The position numbers and the translations under genes were made by a program. Source: Azophilus sp965214305 (lineage in GTDB: Bacteria; Pseudomonadota; Gammaproteobacteria; Pseudomonadales; Azotimanducaceae). Taken from it: 64,000 nucleotides of DNA. Below the pieces are notes generated by a model. The model did not search any database and was not told where the DNA came from. It saw nothing but the letters and a program-made list of their open reading frames with translations. This document shows, in pieces, positions 44,304 through 53,420 of this stretch (positions are counted from its first letter, which is position 1; every line of letters begins with the position of its first letter). The stretch lies in assembly GCA_965214305.1 (NCBI GenBank), contig OZ243949.1:2542001-2606000 (forward strand), read 5' to 3'.

Positions 44304-46244
44304 ATGTTGAGACGCCTTAGCAGTTTGTCGCGTAGCAGTAAGCAACTGTTGGCGGTGCTGTTCGACGCGGTCTTGCTGCCGCTCGCCCTCTGGGCGGCGC
44401 TTGGTCTACGCCTGGGTGATTGGTCGTTGGATGTTATTCGATTGTGGCCAGCGTTCCTGGCGGCATTGAGCGCTTTGCCGGCTTTCGCTGTTTTTGGCTT
44501 CTATCGCCAGGTCGTGCGCTATATGGGTAGCCGGGCACTGTGGACGGCGGCCCGGGGTTTGACGATTGGCGCGGTGATGATCGCGGTGGTTGCCTACATG
44601 GTGCCGCTGACCGGGTTTCCGCGTTCGGTGCCCATGATTTTCTGGCTGCTCGGCCTGTTTGGCGTCCTGTCCGGACGCTTGGCCGTGCGCGGCTGGCTAC
44701 AGTGGCGCGCCGCTGGTTCGCAAACGCGCGAGCCGGTCATCATTTATGGTGCGGGCCAGCGCGGCGTCGAATTGGTTCGTGCCCTGATGCGACAGGGCGA
44801 TTACCAACCCGTGGCGTTCGTGGACGACGACAGGACGCTGCAACACCGCGTTATCGACAGTCTGCGGGTGTACAGGCCGCAATTGCTGCCAACATTGTTG
44901 CGGGATACGCAAGCCAAACAGGTGCTGGTCGCCGTCGGTCGCGCCAACTTGGCGGATCGTCGGCGGATTCTGAACTTTTTGGAGCCCCATGGTGTGCGGG
45001 TGCGCTTGATGCCGGACATCGGCGAACTGATGCTGAATAGGCAAGACGGCTTACCCATGGTGCGCGATGTGGAAATCAGGGATTTGCTTGGCCGCAACGA
45101 AGTGGACCCACTACCCCGCCTGCTGCGCAAATCGGTAGCGGGTCGCAGTGTCATGGTGACCGGCGCGGGTGGCTCAATCGGTGCCGAACTCTGTCGACAG
45201 ATTGTGCGTCAGGCCCCGGCGCGTCTGGTGCTACTCGATCAATCCGAATACGGCCTTTTTCGGATAGAGCGCGAAATTGCCCAGATATGCACCGATGAGC
45301 AACTCGATGTTGCCATTGTCAACGAACTGGGTTCGGTCACCAATCGCGCCTTCATGCATCGCTGCATTGAAACGCACGGCACCGAGACGCTGTACCACGC
45401 GGCGGCCTATAAGCATGTGGGCATCGTTGAGAACAACCTGATCCAAGGTATGAAAAACAACGCTTTCGGCACCCTCTACACTGCGGAGGGCGCACTCGCT
45501 GCGGGCGTTAAGGATTTCATCCTAATCTCCACGGACAAGGCGGTTCGAACCACCAGCGTCATGGGTGCCAGCAAGCGTCTGGCGGAGATGATCTTGCAGG
45601 CGTTGCAGGAAACCGCGCCCAATACCTGTTTTTCCATCGTGCGCTTTGGCAATGTGTTGGGGTCGTCCGGGTCGGTGGTGCCGCTCTTTATCGAGCAGAT
45701 TGAAAAAGGCGGCCCCGTTACCGTGACCCATCCGGATGTTAGCCGCTATTTCATGACCATTCAGGAGGCGGCGCAGCTGGTCTTGCAAGCCGCGAGCCTG
45801 GGCCGGGGCGGCGACGTTTTTTTGCTCGACATGGGCCAACCCATCAAGATCATGGACTTGGCCGGCCGTATGGCTTTGATTAAGGGGCATCGCCTGAAAA
45901 CCGAGCTGGAGCCGGATGGCGACATCGAAGTTCGCTTTATCGGCTTGCGCCCTGGTGAGAAGCTGCACGAGGAACTGTTGGTGGGCGAGGACGTGACCGG
46001 TACCGAGCATGTGCGCATCATGCGGGCGGCGGAGGATTTCGTTCCTTGGTCTGAATTGCGCGTGGCGCTGAAGACGTTGGAGCAGGCGTGCGACCGTTAC
46101 GACTTTGATGCCATCAAGGCGTTTACCTCCGGGTTAATCGAGGGTTCCGATCTCAGGTCGCAACTCGGTGGCCTGGGGGCCTCTGACTTCGGAAGTCGCG
46201 AAAGCGAAAATCCGTTATCGCCGTCCCTTCGCTTGGTCGATTGA
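44304..46244 (+). CDS. Nucleotide-sugar 4,6-dehydratase, WbpM/CapD type, membrane-bound
   Basis: 646 residues from the ATG at 44304. Four N-terminal membrane spans, a CoA-binding-like Rossmann region with IIYGAGQRGVELVRAL, and a C-terminal SDR dehydratase: VTGAGGSIGAELCRQI, HAAAYKHVGIVENN, STDKAVRTTSVMGASKRLAE (Met replaces the usual Tyr, as in WbpM), RFGNVLGSSGSVVPLF. Makes UDP-4-keto-6-deoxy sugars. The final 20 or so residues (from about 46172) are translated from a repeat B element and are unlikely to be ancestral. Confidence 0.92.
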   Translation: MLRRLSSLSRSSKQLLAVLFDAVLLPLALWAALGLRLGDWSLDVIRLWPAFLAALSALPAFAVFGFYRQVVRYMGSRALWTAARGLTIGAVMIAVVAYMVPLTGFPRSVPMIFWLLGLFGVLSGRLAVRGWLQWRAAGSQTREPVIIYGAGQRGVELVRALMRQGDYQPVAFVDDDRTLQHRVIDSLRVYRPQLLPTLLRDTQAKQVLVAVGRANLADRRRILNFLEPHGVRVRLMPDIGELMLNRQDGLPMVRDVEIRDLLGRNEVDPLPRLLRKSVAGRSVMVTGAGGSIGAELCRQIVRQAPARLVLLDQSEYGLFRIEREIAQICTDEQLDVAIVNELGSVTNRAFMHRCIETHGTETLYHAAAYKHVGIVENNLIQGMKNNAFGTLYTAEGALAAGVKDFILISTDKAVRTTSVMGASKRLAEMILQALQETAPNTCFSIVRFGNVLGSSGSVVPLFIEQIEKGGPVTVTHPDVSRYFMTIQEAAQLVLQAASLGRGGDVFLLDMGQPIKIMDLAGRMALIKGHRLKTELEPDGDIEVRFIGLRPGEKLHEELLVGEDVTGTEHVRIMRAAEDFVPWSELRVALKTLEQACDRYDFDAIKAFTSGLIEGSDLRSQLGGLGASDFGSRESENPLSPSLRLVD

Positions 46245-46270
46245 GGCGAATATCGAGCCCCATGCAACTC
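46172..46270. repeat. Repeat family B copy read through by the WbpM-type gene
   Basis: CCTGGGGGCCTCTGACTTCG, AAGTCGCGAAAGCGAAAATC, then TTGGTCGATTGAGGCGAATA and TCGAGCCCCATGCAAC. This is the inverse of the core at 19826-19990. It provides the last codons and TGA stop of the preceding gene. Confidence 0.7.
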
Positions 46271-46308
46271 GAGCGGCCCTCGCCAACTCTAAGGGTCGGG
46301 ATTTAAAG

Positions 46309-46352
46309 TGCCCTTCGGCAGCGAGTGGGCCTGCGGGTCTTCCCTTGCCGTG
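46309..46352. repeat. Repeat family C, solitary left arm
   Basis: TGCCCTTCGGCAGCGAGTGG followed by GCCTGCGGGTCTTCCCTTGC. This duplicates the left flank and arm of the complete copy that begins 130 bases later (both preceded by GATTTAA(A)G), without a right arm. Confidence 0.6.
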
Positions 46353-46443
46353 CGAGTGCATCGGCGTCTCCCAGCAAGTTGGTGAGATATCCGGGCTGAC
46401 CTGAATATCTCCCCGACTCCAAGGGGTGAGATTTAAGATGCCC

Positions 46444-46567
46444 TTCGGCAGCGAGTGGGCCTGTGGGGTTTCCCTTGCCGCGCTGGGCGCCCGCTTCCTG
46501 CTTATGCGAGAGGGTATGGAGCGAGCTTAACGGCGCGGCAAGGGAAACCCCACAGGCCCACTCTTTC
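46444..46567. repeat. Repeat family C, copy 2 (long perfect hairpin)
   Basis: Arms 46454-46483 and 46533-46562 are perfectly complementary over 30 bp (left arm starts AGTGGGCCTGTGGGGTTTCC) around a 49-base loop. Flanks CGGCAGCG and CTTTCCC match copy 1. This and the two repeats before it fill the 46245-46614 gap; I see no gene there. Confidence 0.8.
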
Positions 46568-46614
46568 CCGGGTATCCGCTGCCGTTGCGTGCTGCGGCGT
46601 CCCTGCTCGCTTTG

Positions 46615-46932
46615 TCACCTATTCCCGATTTTGAGCCTTCCCAACGCGAATTCGGCTTGGCTTCGCCAAGTTTCATCAATCGCCCAGTTGCGGGCATTGC
46701 GTAGATGGGTTGCGGCCCGGGGGTCGCCGGCGATTCGGTAACCCTCGCCGAGGAAGTAGTTGATGCGCACTTCCCAACGATAGGGCCGGGTCGCCGGCAA
46801 CGGCCCGAATGTCGGGATGGGGCAGGGCACCGAGTTGCACCGGATCGCGTGCGGCTTGGCTGCGGCCAGATAGGTGGCCAAGCCTTCCTCGTACCATTTT
46901 TTGGGATCTATATACTTAACGCCATCTTCCAC
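46615..46932 (-). CDS. Hypothetical protein
   Basis: 105 residues from a GTG at 46932 (MEDGVKYIDPKKWYEEGLATYL), with no good ribosome-binding site. The middle has two cysteines (IRCNSVPCPIP) and then LPATRPYRWEVRINYFLGEGYRIAGDPRAATHLRNARNW, which may be a helical repeat pair. I do not recognise it. The abrupt N-terminus and neighbouring repeats mean that it could be the C-terminal part of a longer gene that has been lost. Confidence 0.45.
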   Translation of the reverse strand: MEDGVKYIDPKKWYEEGLATYLAAAKPHAIRCNSVPCPIPTFGPLPATRPYRWEVRINYFLGEGYRIAGDPRAATHLRNARNWAIDETWRSQAEFALGRLKIGNR

Positions 46933-47001
46933 TGGATTTTGTGCTCATAAAAACTGCTTTTCACAATTTGTTGTGGTCGTGGGCGTCAAATAGATAACTC
47001 C

Positions 47002-47484
47002 CTATTTTTTCGCCGAGCCGCTTGTTAGCTCCCCAAGTAATCGCCGGGCCAAACGGTCCTTGGCCATGGCCGGTGCCTCGGCCTGCTCATCTGAACCCGC
47101 AAGCGTAATCCGTCTGGCCAAGCGGGCATAAGCGCCGCCTATTGGCGCTTCGTTGTCGCCAAGGCGCTCAACCGGCATCGGCAGGGCTTGGTAGCCGAGC
47201 GCCTCCGTTGCCAAGCGGCCTATGGCTAAGCGCAACTCGGCGCGCTTAATCGCCACCACCAACGCCAAGCTGTCATCGGTCGGCGGCCTGTCGCTCGCCG
47301 CCAACGCGCGCAGCGCCTCGAACCCGGTCTTGACCAGGGTGACTTTGGGGCGCATCGCCGCATTATCGGCCATAACGCCCCCTTGGCCGTCCGGGGCCTC
47401 GGCAAGCACCCCGTCGAGCAACGCCAACAATTCACCAATTTCCATCGTTGCCCGCTCGAAATAGCCGGCGCAGTCATGCACCAT
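47002..47484 (-). CDS. Acyl-CoA dehydrogenase C-terminal domain-like protein (possible remnant)
   Basis: 160 residues from the ATG at 47484. The pattern EALRALAAS...AIKRAELRLAIGRLATEALGYQALP...NEAPIGGAYARLARRITLAGSDEQAEAPAMAKDRLARRLLGEL corresponds to the C-terminal helical domain of acyl-CoA dehydrogenases, but the usual GGTNEIQRNIIA signature is altered and the N-terminal and middle FAD domains are absent. Divergent from an enoyl-CoA hydratase 35 bases away. Either a dedicated small protein or a decayed dehydrogenase. Confidence 0.5.
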   Translation of the reverse strand: MVHDCAGYFERATMEIGELLALLDGVLAEAPDGQGGVMADNAAMRPKVTLVKTGFEALRALAASDRPPTDDSLALVVAIKRAELRLAIGRLATEALGYQALPMPVERLGDNEAPIGGAYARLARRITLAGSDEQAEAPAMAKDRLARRLLGELTSGSAKK

Positions 47485-47518
47485 AACCCCACCCAATCAA
47501 TCAACAAGCAATATTCCC

Positions 47519-48376
47519 ATGAACCAAACATCCATCCTCACCGATGTTACCGACGGCATCATGACCATAACCCTCAATCGTCCCGATAAATTAAACGCCT
47601 TCACCGGCGTTATGATGCGCGAAATGTGCGACGCGCTCGATAGCGCCGATGCCGCCGACGCCGTGCGCGGCATCATCGTTACCGGAGCGGGACGCGCCTT
47701 CTGTGCCGGTGCCGATTTGTCCCCCGGTGGCAGCACCTTTGACGCGGATGCCCGCTCCGACCGTCCACGCGGCCCGAGAGCGGACGGCGGCGGCATACTC
47801 ACATTGCGCATCTACGAATGCAGAAAACCCATTATCGCCGCCATCAACGGCCCCGCCGTCGGGGTCGGCGTGACCATGACCCTGCCGATGGACGTGCGTC
47901 TTGCGGTGGACAATGCCCGCTTCGGATTCGTCTTTGCCAGGCGAGGCATTGTGCCGGAGGCCTGCTCCAGCTACTTTCTGCCCCGCATCGTGGGCATCAG
48001 CCAAGCCTTGCAGTGGTGCTACAGCGGCCGCCTATTCGATGCCGAGGAAGCGCATCGCGGCGGCTTGGTACAAAGCCTGCAAACCGCGGACGGCCTGCTT
48101 CCCGCCGCCCGCGCCATCATCCGTGAATTGGCGGACCAGTCCTCGGCGTTGTCGATTACCCTGATCCGCCAAATGATGTGGCGGATGCTCGGCGCAGACC
48201 ATCCGGTGGAAGCACACAACATTGATTCGCGGGCAATCTATCATCTCGGGCGCGGTGCCGACGCCAAGGAAGGCGTGCTTTCCTTCTTGGAAAAGCGGCC
48301 CCCGGAATTTCGCGGCAAAGTGAGTTCCGACATGCCGGAATTCTTCCCTTGGTGGGAACGACGGGAGTTTTCCTGA
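47519..48376 (+). CDS. Enoyl-CoA hydratase/isomerase family protein
   Basis: 285 residues; crotonase fold. Oxyanion-hole segments GAGRAFCAGADL (55-66) and NGPAVGVG (110-117), and the acidic residue Glu147 in RRGIVPEACSSYFLPRIVG. The C-terminal helix contains RPPEFRGKVSSDMPEFFPWW, seen in a subgroup of crotonase-related proteins. Probably acts on an acyl-CoA in fatty-acid or aromatic breakdown; substrate not resolvable from sequence. Confidence 0.92.
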   Translation: MNQTSILTDVTDGIMTITLNRPDKLNAFTGVMMREMCDALDSADAADAVRGIIVTGAGRAFCAGADLSPGGSTFDADARSDRPRGPRADGGGILTLRIYECRKPIIAAINGPAVGVGVTMTLPMDVRLAVDNARFGFVFARRGIVPEACSSYFLPRIVGISQALQWCYSGRLFDAEEAHRGGLVQSLQTADGLLPAARAIIRELADQSSALSITLIRQMMWRMLGADHPVEAHNIDSRAIYHLGRGADAKEGVLSFLEKRPPEFRGKVSSDMPEFFPWWERREFS

Positions 48377-48497
48377 TCCAAAACCGGCGGGAGGGGACAT
48401 CAACGGCTATTTTGCGCTAACCTTTCCAAGGTGCTGGCGGATTATTGCCAAGGGCGAAAAGCCCAAACTACCGATCAACGTGCGGAGGCTGAATATC

Positions 48498-48740
48498 ATG
48501 AGCGAACAACCCCGAATTGCACAAAAGGCTCCCTATCCCATTGAAGCCAAGAGCGGCGAGAAATACTTCTGGTGCGCTTGCGGTCTAAGCGACAATCAAC
48601 CGTTCTGCGATGGTTCGCACAAGGGTACGGGATTCACGCCCGTCGCCCATCAGGCGGACACGGATCGAACCCTCTATTTTTGCGGCTGCAAGCAAACCCG
48701 CCGGACGCCGTTGTGCGACGGCACACACAACAACCTGTAG
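48498..48740 (+). CDS. CDGSH iron-sulfur domain protein
   Basis: 80 residues from the ATG at 48498 (MSEQPRIAQ). Two tandem CDGSH sites: WCACGLSDNQPFCDGSHKG (about 26-44) and FCGCKQTRRTPLCDGTHNN (about 61-79), each Cys-X-Cys ... Cys-X3-His for a 2Fe-2S cluster. Such small double-CDGSH proteins are common in proteobacteria and may store or transfer clusters. Transcribed between the hydratase and the DUF349 gene. Confidence 0.93.
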   Translation: MSEQPRIAQKAPYPIEAKSGEKYFWCACGLSDNQPFCDGSHKGTGFTPVAHQADTDRTLYFCGCKQTRRTPLCDGTHNNL

Positions 48741-48779
48741 CGACGAACGCGAAAAACAACAACATGAGGCGCTACAGAC

Positions 48780-51599
48780 ATGCTATCGAACCTATTCAAG
48801 GGCAGGAATCCGCTTGCGTCAGCGCGTGCTGAGAAACGTCTAAGCGCCATCACGGCGCTGACGGCCGAGAAGGCGGATACGTTGCGCGACGCAATCAACG
48901 CCTGCGCGCGTGACGACGCCGATGTTCGCGTGCGCCGCGCCGCGCTCGCCTGGGTTGAGGATCAGGCGTTGCTGCAAAGCCTGCTCGCCGACGCCGCGGT
49001 CGTCGAGACCGCTGCGGAGCGGCTGGTAATGCTCGGCGCCAACAGTAACCATCCGGCGGTTCGGCTGGCCAAGTTGCGCCATTGCGAATCGGCTGCGGCC
49101 GCCCTGCAAATAACCGACGGTGTTTGCGCCCCCGAGCAATTTGCCGCTCTGTTTTTGGCCTGCCCGGAGGCCTATCGCGAAGCCCTGCTGCCCGGCTTGT
49201 GCGCCCTTGGCGAGCGCGGCCTGTCGATACTGGAGCGGGAGTCCCGCAACCACGATAAACAGGTCAATCGGACCGCTCGCACCGAATTGGAGAGCCTGCG
49301 CAATGCCAAACGCACCGTTGATGAACTGGCGCAACGGGCCACCGAGCTCAAGGCCGCGCTGGGCCGGGAAACGGCCGACAACAGTGCCGCTCGAACTCTG
49401 CAATTGCGCCGCGCCCTGGAGGAATGCGTGCGCGGCGTACGCGACCAAGCCAATTGCCTGGGCCGTTACGGCCTGGCGTTACCAAAGGTTGCGGATTGGC
49501 TGCCGCCCATTACAGAACCCACGCTAGCCGCCGGCGCAAGCCCTGCGGACGAAGCAGCGGCTGCGGAGGCCGGCAAATCCGCGCTGGCAACTGGTGGACC
49601 CACTGCGGGCAACAAGGATGCCGGGGCCGAATCCAAAGCAGCGGACTTCGCGGCACTCGTAATCGAGTTGCAAGCTCTCAACGAGCGCCTGGCCGCCGGG
49701 GAACCATTGGCGGTGCTACGGGAAATACAGGATAACTTGGCCGATCGTTGGCGCGCCGAAGCCGGCCGCGGGCAGCCGGAACAGGCCCATAAAGCCATTT
49801 TCGATGCGGTATGCCAGCGCTTCCAAGAGCTTGAACAAGCAACCCGCCGCTTGCAAAGCATAGCTGTTCCATCCATTAAAATTCCGCAAGACCCAGCCGC
49901 CTGGCCCGAAGACCCCGACGAGTTGCAGGCATTGTGGAAGGAACTGCACGGCTTGGGGCGAGCCAAAGATAGGCTGCAACGTCAAAGCGATAGCATCCAC
50001 TGGCCCGATTGGGCCGCTCAACCCGAGGCATTGCGGGCCATTGCGAGCCATATCGAAACGCTCGACAGCTTGGCCCGGCACCGCACCGAACAGCAACAAA
50101 GGCTGGCGGGCGAACTCGTCAGAGCCATCGAAAAGACCGGCGCCGACATTGCCGAAGGACGCCTCAAGGCCGCGCAATCCAACCTGGGCAGCGCGCGTAA
50201 GCTCGCCCGAATGGTACCGGAGGCCATTGCGCGACCGCATCGCAATACGCTGATTACCTTTGCCAAGCGCGTCGTCGAACTACAGGACTGGCGGGCGTTT
50301 GCCACATCGCCGAAGCGCAACGAATTGCTCGACAGCATGAAGGCGCTGGCCGAGCAGACCCCGGCGAACGCCAAAGACCGGGCTGGCCGTATCAAGGCGC
50401 TGCGCAGCGAATGGAATGCGCTCGGACCGGTTTCCGGTCCCGGCGGGCGCGCCCTGTACGCCCAATTCAATCGTTACGCGGAACGCGCCTTTGAACCCTG
50501 CAGGGCCTATTTCAACGAGCAAGCGGAACTGCGCAAGCAAAATTTCGCCCAACGCCGTCTAATCTGCGAACAACTCGAAGAGTATGTGGACAACCTGGAC
50601 TGGGCAAACGCCGACATGCGCGCCGCTGAACAGATTCTGCGCACCGCCCGCAGCGAGTGGCGCGCCCGCCATCCCGTAGACCGTCGGCACGCCAAGCCCT
50701 TGGAAGCCCGCTTTGAGAAATTACAGGAGCGTATTTTCGGCCACCTCAAAGGTGTGTGGGATACTAATTTGAACGCCAAGCGGGCTATCGTGGCGGCGGC
50801 TGAGGCACTGGCATCCGGTCAGGCCGATATCGAGGAGAAAGTGCGCGAGGCGAAGGCATTGCAGCGGCAGTGGCAAGCCGTCGGTATCACACCCCGCAAC
50901 CCCGACCAAAAACTCTGGCGGCAATTCCGCGAACAGTGCGACCGCATCTTCGCGGCCCGCGAATCGAAACACCAACAGGTTCGCGGCGAACGCGATTCCG
51001 CCATCGCCGAGGCCGAAAGCGTTTGCGAAAACATGCGCATCGCGTTCGCCGAGGCCGAGCACGACCCCGCCAAGGCGGACCGCGGTACCCTCTCCCGGCT
51101 GCGCGCCGACCTCTATGCCATCCGCTTGCCGGAGCGCGTGGAGAAAAACCTGCACAAACGCTTTGACGACATCGCGCGCGGCTACAATCAACTTATCCTG
51201 GCCGGTGAAATCGAGCTGTTATGCGAGGAATTGCGGCAACTTAAGGTCTGGGATATCGAGGTGAGCGATGCCGAAGCGGCAGGTCGTGCCATTGCGCCCC
51301 CGGCACCCTGCTTCGCAGACCGCCCGGCGGATGCCGATGCGCCCTTGCCGGTGCTGCACCGCCTTACCCTGGAAGCGGAATTGCAGGCGGGTGTCGAATC
51401 GCCCCCCGAAGACCGGCAACTGCGGTTAGAGGTCCAAGTGGAGGCGCTGAACCAAAGCATGAGCCAACGCGCCGCTGAAAAAGAACCCCGTGAACTTGCC
51501 GAAGCCTGGTGCCGACTCGGCCCCAAGGGCGATGCCGGCAAGGCCCTGCGCGAACGGTTCTTTACGGCGCTGCTTAAATTGGCGCGGCCCTATCGATGA
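48780..51599 (+). CDS. DUF349 domain protein
   Basis: 939 residues, mostly alpha-helical and charged. Several DUF349 repeats, for example AGRIKALRSEWNALGPVSGPGGRALYAQFNRYAERAFEPCRAYF and REAKALQRQWQAVGITPRNPDQKLWRQFREQCDRIFAARE, each with the W....G pattern. An N-terminal region with HEAT-like features (RRAALAWVEDQALLQSL) and an Ala/Gly-rich linker near residues 235-285. Cytoplasmic, function unknown; DUF349 proteins of other gammaproteobacteria are similarly large. Starts 39 bases after the CDGSH gene. Confidence 0.88.
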   Translation: MLSNLFKGRNPLASARAEKRLSAITALTAEKADTLRDAINACARDDADVRVRRAALAWVEDQALLQSLLADAAVVETAAERLVMLGANSNHPAVRLAKLRHCESAAAALQITDGVCAPEQFAALFLACPEAYREALLPGLCALGERGLSILERESRNHDKQVNRTARTELESLRNAKRTVDELAQRATELKAALGRETADNSAARTLQLRRALEECVRGVRDQANCLGRYGLALPKVADWLPPITEPTLAAGASPADEAAAAEAGKSALATGGPTAGNKDAGAESKAADFAALVIELQALNERLAAGEPLAVLREIQDNLADRWRAEAGRGQPEQAHKAIFDAVCQRFQELEQATRRLQSIAVPSIKIPQDPAAWPEDPDELQALWKELHGLGRAKDRLQRQSDSIHWPDWAAQPEALRAIASHIETLDSLARHRTEQQQRLAGELVRAIEKTGADIAEGRLKAAQSNLGSARKLARMVPEAIARPHRNTLITFAKRVVELQDWRAFATSPKRNELLDSMKALAEQTPANAKDRAGRIKALRSEWNALGPVSGPGGRALYAQFNRYAERAFEPCRAYFNEQAELRKQNFAQRRLICEQLEEYVDNLDWANADMRAAEQILRTARSEWRARHPVDRRHAKPLEARFEKLQERIFGHLKGVWDTNLNAKRAIVAAAEALASGQADIEEKVREAKALQRQWQAVGITPRNPDQKLWRQFREQCDRIFAARESKHQQVRGERDSAIAEAESVCENMRIAFAEAEHDPAKADRGTLSRLRADLYAIRLPERVEKNLHKRFDDIARGYNQLILAGEIELLCEELRQLKVWDIEVSDAEAAGRAIAPPAPCFADRPADADAPLPVLHRLTLEAELQAGVESPPEDRQLRLEVQVEALNQSMSQRAAEKEPRELAEAWCRLGPKGDAGKALRERFFTALLKLARPYR

Positions 51600-51615
51600 T
51601 TGGTGTTAATGGCCG

Positions 51616-52926
51616 TCAACCATGTGGGTCAAGAGCCTCTCCTTCCGAGCGGGCCACCAACGCCGTAATCGTTAGGTCGCTGGTGACGTTGACCGCGGTG
51701 CGGCACATGTCCAGTAGCCGATCCACCGCGAGCACGATACCGAGCGCCTCCACCGGCAGGCCAACGGCGGGCAGGATCAGCGCGATGGCAACCAGGCTGG
51801 CGGCCGGAATACCGGCCACGCCGATGGACGTCAGCAGCGCGAGCAATACCACGATGGCCTGTTCCATGATGCCGAACTCTACGCCGGAAACCAGTGCGTA
51901 GACCTGGGCAATGAACACCACCACAACACATTCGTACAAGGCCGTGCCGTCCATGTTCACCGTGGCACCGAGCGGTAACACAAAGCTCGTGACCCGTTTG
52001 GACACACCAGCCTGTTCCGCCGCGTTCATGCTGACTGGCAAAGTCGCCGAAGAGGAGGCCGTCGAGAACGCCGTCAACTGGGCGGGCGACACCTTGCCGT
52101 AATAGGCAAAGGGCCTGACCCCACCCGCCAGCCGCAACAGCAGCGGCAACCAGACCGCGAAGTGGATGGCCAAGGCGAGCAACACGGTCAGAAAGAAAAG
52201 CCCTAGGGCTTCGAGCGCCGCAAACCCGGAAACAATGAGCGTTTTGCCAACCAATGCCAAGACGCCGATCGGTGCGAAACGCATAACCCAGAGCGTAATC
52301 AGGATCATCACATCGTGTACGCCGACACAAAAGTTTTGCAGCGTCTCCGCCGCCGGCCCCTTAAGGCGCGAGAGGAAATAGCCGAAGAGGATGCCGACGA
52401 AAATCAACGCCAATAGCTGCACCTCAAGCGCCGCCTGAAAGATGTTCGACGGCACCGCCCGCTTGATTACCTCCACCAGGTCGCCGAAGCCGCGACCTTC
52501 CACCTTATTCATGACTTGGGAAGCGTCTGGTAGCGCCGCGGCCAGCGCCCGGGCGGAATCGGTGGAACCGGGCGCAATGAGGTTGACGAGCACCAGGCCG
52601 GTAAAAATTGCCAAAAACCCGGTGAGCAAATAAAAACCCACCGTCTTACCGCCGACACGGCCAAAGGCGCCTTGGCTGGCCATATTGCCGACACCGACGA
52701 TGATCGAGGAGAGAATCAACGGCACCACCACCATTTTTAGCGCATTGATGAAGAGGTCGCCGAAAAAGCCGAGGGTCGCCAACAGTGGAACACCGAACAG
52801 CGTCGTCGATTCGTCCGCCAACCAGCCGATGATGGCGGCGAGCCCAAGCGCGAGGGCAATTTGCCAATGCAAGGGCCAGCGCAGCGGGTTGGCATTGAGT
52901 CCTGAAATTTGCTTTGCTTCAGCCAC
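51616..52926 (-). CDS. Dicarboxylate/amino acid:cation symporter (DAACS, SLC1 family)
   Basis: 436 residues from a GTG at 52926 with GGAGG ahead of it; the frame is open further upstream but that part reads repeat sequence. About eight spans and two re-entrant hairpins: HP1 serine-rich STASSSATLPVSM, TM7 LGATVNMDGTALYE (Na+/substrate site), HP2 TSIGVAGIPAAS, and TM8 VDRLLDMCRTAVNVTSD (Asp and Arg for substrate). Takes up glutamate, aspartate or C4-dicarboxylates with Na+ or H+. Confidence 0.94.
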   Translation of the reverse strand: MAEAKQISGLNANPLRWPLHWQIALALGLAAIIGWLADESTTLFGVPLLATLGFFGDLFINALKMVVVPLILSSIIVGVGNMASQGAFGRVGGKTVGFYLLTGFLAIFTGLVLVNLIAPGSTDSARALAAALPDASQVMNKVEGRGFGDLVEVIKRAVPSNIFQAALEVQLLALIFVGILFGYFLSRLKGPAAETLQNFCVGVHDVMILITLWVMRFAPIGVLALVGKTLIVSGFAALEALGLFFLTVLLALAIHFAVWLPLLLRLAGGVRPFAYYGKVSPAQLTAFSTASSSATLPVSMNAAEQAGVSKRVTSFVLPLGATVNMDGTALYECVVVVFIAQVYALVSGVEFGIMEQAIVVLLALLTSIGVAGIPAASLVAIALILPAVGLPVEALGIVLAVDRLLDMCRTAVNVTSDLTITALVARSEGEALDPHG

Positions 52927-53010
52927 GGTGGTTCCTCCGCTTTCACCCACGCCAATGATGGCCGATGCGTTGCCTAACCACAACGGATGCCCGGCAGCGG
53001 TAGTGTCGCA

Positions 53011-53137
53011 GTTTGATTTTTCCCATCTCGACATTCGGCGCGCTCCGGAGGTCACCGCTTCGCTGTCCGTCACCTACGAATGGATGGGCGGCGTGGGCAC
53101 CACGCACCTACGGCTTGGAGGTGGGTTATACCTTTGA
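53011..53137 (+). pseudogene. TonB-dependent receptor fragment
   Basis: About 40 codons read FDFSHLDIRRAPEVTASLSVTYEWMGGVG, a segment typical of late barrel strands of sphingomonad-type TonB receptors, then run to a stop. Immediately preceded by 16 bases of a repeat A end (TAGTGTCGCAGTTTGA at 53001). No start, no plug domain. A GC hairpin with a GCAA loop at 53152-53169 may be the terminator of the original gene. Confidence 0.6.
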
Positions 53138-53151
53138 ATGAGCTATCAAGA

Positions 53152-53169
53152 GGCCGGGGCAACCCGGCC
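53152..53169. terminator. GC hairpin with GCAA tetraloop
   Basis: GGCCGGG-GCAA-CCCGGCC directly after the receptor fragment. No T-run follows, so an intrinsic terminator is only possible. Confidence 0.35.
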
Positions 53170-53322
53170 CGCTTGGTTAAGCCCTGTTGAAACCATCCGG
53201 ATGGGTTCTACTTCGGGTTGCTTTTTGTCTGGGCAGGAGGCGCGAAATCGGTTTGGCCGCGCCCGAAAAGCAAGCGGCAAAGTTGCATACGGAATCCCTT
53301 AAACCGGAGATATAGGAGATAT

Positions 53323-53351
53323 AAAAGGAAAGGGTCGCCCGCGGGCGACCC
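53323..53351 (-). terminator. Intrinsic terminator of the tracrRNA
   Basis: The palindrome GGGTCGCCCGCGGGCGACCC (53332-53351) is followed on the minus strand by TTTCCTTTT. Its stem also serves as the 3' hairpin of the tracrRNA. Confidence 0.85.
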
Positions 53352-53414
53352 CTCCAATGTTGCGAATTCTCACTTGTTAATTCTAGTGAAAACCACCCAT
53401 TCCTGAATACTACA
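53323..53414 (-). ncRNA. tracrRNA of the type II-C CRISPR system
   Basis: On the minus strand, upstream of and divergent from cas9. An anti-repeat (53381-53413) complements the CRISPR repeat: a perfect 14-base match at 53393-53406 (CCACCCATTCCTGA on the plus strand), a bulge, then the flanking TTCTAG (53381-53386). GU pairs extend it on the other side. Upstream is a TTGACA -35 box; downstream a 10-bp GC palindrome followed by TTTCCTTTT ends the transcript. Predicted length about 92 nt, normal for type II-C. The 5' end is inferred from promoter spacing. Confidence 0.88.
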
Positions 53415-53420
53415 GCATCT

